Of a stretch of 64,000 nt of DNA, positions 61,904-64,000 are shown piece after piece. The notes beneath the pieces are model-generated. The model was not told where the DNA came from, made no database searches, and saw nothing but the letters and a program-made list of their open reading frames with translations. The position numbers and the translations under genes are program-made. Source of the DNA: Xenorhabdus nematophila ATCC 19061. Lineage in GTDB: Bacteria; Pseudomonadota; Gammaproteobacteria; Enterobacterales; Enterobacteriaceae. The stretch's first letter is position 1, and the number at the start of each line of letters is the position of its first letter. The stretch is from the NCBI RefSeq assembly GCF_000252955.1, contig NC_014228.1:1440005-1504004 (forward strand). Reading direction: 5' to 3'.

Positions 61904-62208
61904 AGACAATAGTTCCTGAAGAAAATGGACGTAAAAATCTGTCGTATCGACGTAGACTGTATCAATACCACCGAGTGTAATCAGCACGCCTTCTGGTTGG
62001 CTATCATCGTGTATATATTGTTGCAGGGAGTTATGAATAATGGGAGGGATAATTTCGTAATTACCCAGTTTGTCATGGAATTTTTCAATATTTCGTTCTA
62101 CGCCATGAAAATTCTGAATGAATGTTTTTTCTGTATGGCGAAGATCGACATCGAGGTTACTCCACATCCAAAATAGAGTATCAATATAGATAATAGGTAT
62201 ATACGCAA

Positions 62209-62985
62209 TTAACTTGAAGATGCAGGAATTAAAGTTTGGAAATTATCCGTCAGCCGAGTAGCCAATTCCTCTATTTTTTCGGGGAAGGTGGCATGAAAAA
62301 AATGATGAAATGTTTCACGGAATGTTTTTGCATCCGGGAAATAGACATTGTTGCGTATCTGTTCATTCGCGTACTTCCATAATCGCTCAATCGGATTGAG
62401 ATTAGGACTGTAAGGCGGCAGATAATGCAACTCAATATTCAGAACCTCGGCGAAAAATTTAACGATTTCAGAACGATGGTAACCGGCTCCATCCAGAATA
62501 AGATGCATTTTTTGTGAAAGCGGATACGTTTCCCGGATTGCACCGAAAAACAAGACGACATTTTTGGCGTTAATCGTCGGATACTCACGAATAACGGTCT
62601 CTTCAATCTGCTGCAAATTGAGGGCCCCCATGAGGTTGAGACGGGTACGGCTGTCTGTGGTTTCAACCACTTTGACCTGCTCTCTTCCCCGTTTCATCCA
62701 GCCGTAACTTAATTTTGGGGATTGGGTAGGATGCGTGGCATCAATGAAGAGAATAGGCTCATCCTGCCCACATTCTTCTTTCAGTGTGTTGTAGTGCTCA
62801 ATAAACTGTCGTTGTTTGTCTGCATCGAATTTATGCGGGGTGCCCATCGGTTTTTTGTCACTGAATCCCTGACGATGGAGCCATTTTGTCATCCCGGCTA
62901 TCGTGAAAACGACCTGCCAACGGGCTTGAACATAAGCAATAATTTGCGCGGTGGTTAGGGGCTGTTGACGTTTTGAGTTCATCAT
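62209..62985 (-). pseudogene. 5'-truncated IS630-family transposase
   Basis: The 258-residue frame (MMNSKRQQPLTTAQIIAYVQ ...) carries the whole DDE domain (LFIDATHPTQSP, HLILDGAGYHRS, PYSPNLNPIERLWKYANEQI) and the family C-terminus NFQTLIPASSS. IS630 transposases of this type are about 340 residues; the N-terminal DNA-binding part of about 90-100 residues is missing and is not found upstream. Possible terminal repeats TACGCAATTA (near 62195-62204) and GCACGCAATTA (minus strand, near 63049-63039) suggest an element with an internal deletion. It separates the deoxyribosyltransferase-like pseudogene from the yccS fragment. Confidence 0.82.
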
Positions 62986-63053
62986 TTACTCAACCCACAT
63001 CGGCAGCCACACAATGGTAAACGCCAATGCTAACGTACTGGCATAATTGCGTG

Positions 63054-63515
63054 CTAATTTATTGCCCCTAATTGCCCTTCAACGGAAGGCACAAAATAGA
63101 GGATTGGCAGGCCAAGTAAAATACCCGCCAATGTACCAATAACTCGCAAGGCCAAACGATGTCGAGTGGCACTATAGTTAGGCTGACAGACAAATAGACT
63201 TGTCAGCAAAATCCAATAACCACGTTGCAAATCAAAAAGTTGAATAATGGCATAACCCGTGCATAGAAGGGCAGTCATCCGAATTGCATGGCGAAATAAG
63301 GCAGACCTTGGTGTCAAATTGCTACTCATTCTCAGCCACACTTCACGCCAGCCAGTTAAGGTATCATCAGATAAACGAGTTTCTTCCTGTTGGTCACTTT
63401 GATATGTGTTTAGGGAAAGAATGTATTGGTCAGAACTGAGCCCTGTTAATTGCGCATCAATTGCACGTAAATTTTTCAGCGAATTGTCAAGTGCCACAAT
63501 TTTGGCATCAGTCAT
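63054..63515 (-). pseudogene. yccS: Fragment of YccS/FUSC inner-membrane protein
   Basis: The 153-residue frame matches about residues 320-475 of E. coli YccS (about 717 residues): LKNLRAIDAQL, LTPRSALFRHAIRMTALLC, GYAIIQLF, RGYWILLTSLFVCQPNYSA and GILLGLPILYFVPSVEGQLG. It holds the start of the second FUSC-type membrane domain only. The 5' part (about 310 codons) and the 3' part (about 240 codons) are missing. An in-frame stop lies four codons before its first Met. yccS beside sxy on the opposite strand is the E. coli arrangement, so this is the remains of the native gene. Confidence 0.88.
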
Positions 63516-63560
63516 CTGTTGGTGTTATTGCAGCTAAAAGGTTTTATCCTTTATGCTGCA

Positions 63561-63596
63561 AAAAGTGACATTTCTAAATTGTTTAAAAGTGACATT
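63561..63596 (+). repeat. Two direct repeats of AAAAGTGACATT
   Basis: AAAAGTGACATT occurs at 63561-63572 and again at 63585-63596, in an AT-rich gap between the yccS fragment and the symporter. Such spaced repeats are seen at some insertion sequence ends, so this may be an IS remnant; I cannot assign it. Confidence 0.4.
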
Positions 63597-63635
63597 ACTA
63601 TATTGGTGCTACACTCTCAGTTTTTACAAACCACA

Positions 63636-64000
63636 TTAATCCGTTTTCATCATCGGTTTAATATCAATACTATCAGCATTGACATCACGAATATGGTCTT
63701 TCGTCAGTCTATAAACAATTGGGCTAAGTAATGCAATCGCTATCAGGTTGGGAATGGCCATCATTGCATTGAGGGTATCCGCCAGCAGCCAGACAAAAGT
63801 CAATGACTGAGTCGCGCCAATCGGCAATGCGATAATCCAGGCAATACGGAAAGGAATCACTGCTTTTGGTCCCAGTAAATACTGAATACATTTCTCACCA
63901 TAAAAACTCCAGCCCAAAATGGTTGTGAAGGCGAAAATAGCCAAAGCGATGGCAACAATATAGTTACCGCCCGGGATCACTGATGAGAAAGATGCCGCGG
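63636..64000 (-). CDS. Sodium/alanine (AGCS family) symporter, C-terminal part, cut by window edge
   Basis: The minus-strand frame enters from the right edge (ASFSSVIPGGNYIVAIALAI) and ends at 63636. It has the C-terminal hydrophobic segments of the alanine/glycine:cation symporter family, including FAFTTILGWSFYGEKCIQYL, FVWLLADTLNAMMAIPNLIA and a cytoplasmic tail. About 121 residues of the usual 450-500 are visible. It would import alanine or glycine with sodium at the inner membrane. Which AGCS paralogue it is cannot be told. It is not next to yccS in E. coli. Confidence 0.85.
   Translation of the reverse strand, partial: AASFSSVIPGGNYIVAIALAIFAFTTILGWSFYGEKCIQYLLGPKAVIPFRIAWIIALPIGATQSLTFVWLLADTLNAMMAIPNLIAIALLSPIVYRLTKDHIRDVNADSIDIKPMMKTD

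Larger units (their letters stand above)
60244..62206 (-). pseudogene. Interrupted nucleoside 2-deoxyribosyltransferase-like gene
   Basis: Three minus-strand pieces form one frame when two insertions are removed: 62206-61904, 61747-61609 and 60458-60244. The first ends HFLQELLS at a codon border, the second starts TTHLFTPEEVSQRDRQWMER, and it continues across the TA target of the IS630 element as THIELGWVSALQRPIIL. The pattern DIFVAVLP, then a loop, then TDGTHIELGWVSALQRPIIL resembles the nucleoside 2-deoxyribosyltransferase-like fold (D-G-T-x-x-E-x-G-x-x-x-A-x-x-x-P). The N-terminal part (LDVDLRHTEKTFIQNFHG ... YEIIPPIIHNSLQQYI) is not recognised. The 5' end abuts a transposase remnant, so the true start is lost or unknown. 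The function before disruption is unknown. Confidence 0.75.

Noticed and set aside
1..64000. tRNA, rRNA, CRISPR arrays, prophage or toxin-complex genes
   Set aside because: None was recognised on reading both strands. No regularly spaced repeats, integrase, tRNA-like cloverleaf or tc genes were seen.

Overview
The window is chromosomal DNA from an AT-rich gammaproteobacterium of the Enterobacterales, most likely Xenorhabdus (Photorhabdus is the nearest alternative). This rests on near full-length homologues of Escherichia coli genes in E. coli order (pflB-focA-ycaO ... serC-aroA ... cmk-rpsA-ihfB ... comEC-msbA-lpxK-ycaR-kdsB ... cmoM-mukFEB ... ldtD-mepK-gloC-aspC-ompF-asnS-pncB-pepN-pyrD-zapC-ycbX-rlmL-uup-pqiABC-rmf-fabA-lonP-matP-ompA-sulA-sxy), combined with ERIC-type repeats and an accessory NRPS-like gene. 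The species is inferred, not proven. No tRNA, rRNA or CRISPR array was seen.

Layout. 1-4458 (minus strand): anaerobic pyruvate/formate genes pflB (cut by the left edge) and focA, with an FNR box, then ycaO. 4607-8766: a lineage-specific block between ycaO and serC, holding periplasmic asparaginase ansB and a 1019-residue adenylation-carrier-reductase (A-T-R) NRPS-like enzyme whose reductase motif has Gln where Lys is expected. 9141-14814: serine/shikimate genes serC and aroA, then cmk, ribosomal protein S1 and IHF-beta. 15018-21193: comEC, the lipid A/LPS genes msbA, lpxK and kdsB, and ycaR. 21267-29512: elyC and the cmoM-mukF-mukE-mukB chromosome-organisation operon. 29727-33806: a truncated aphA, the cell-wall genes ldtD and mepK, a mobile-repeat-rich spacer and gloC. 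33904-39578 (minus): aspC, an OmpF-type porin, asnS and pncB. 39971-53908: pepN, pyrD, zapC, ycbX (minus), rlmL, uup, the pqiABC envelope lipid-transport operon and rmf. 54014-60199: fabA with FabR and FadR operators, lonP, matP, ompA with an ERIC element just upstream, LexA-regulated sulA, and sxy.

The right end (60200-64000) is decaying accessory DNA. A gene resembling nucleoside 2-deoxyribosyltransferases has been split by a 156-bp MITE-like element and by a complete IS630-family element with TA target duplication. Removing both restores one reading frame. A truncated second IS630-type transposase, a fragment of yccS and the C-terminal part of a sodium/alanine symporter follow. The same MITE-like element occurs at 32948-33102, where it is flanked by a perfect 8-bp duplication and lies inside an ERIC end.

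The backbone is housekeeping. The points most worth a second look are the A-T-R enzyme, the interrupted deoxyribosyltransferase-like gene, the new short mobile element, the ERIC element in the probable ompA leader, and an OmpF porin with an altered constriction loop.
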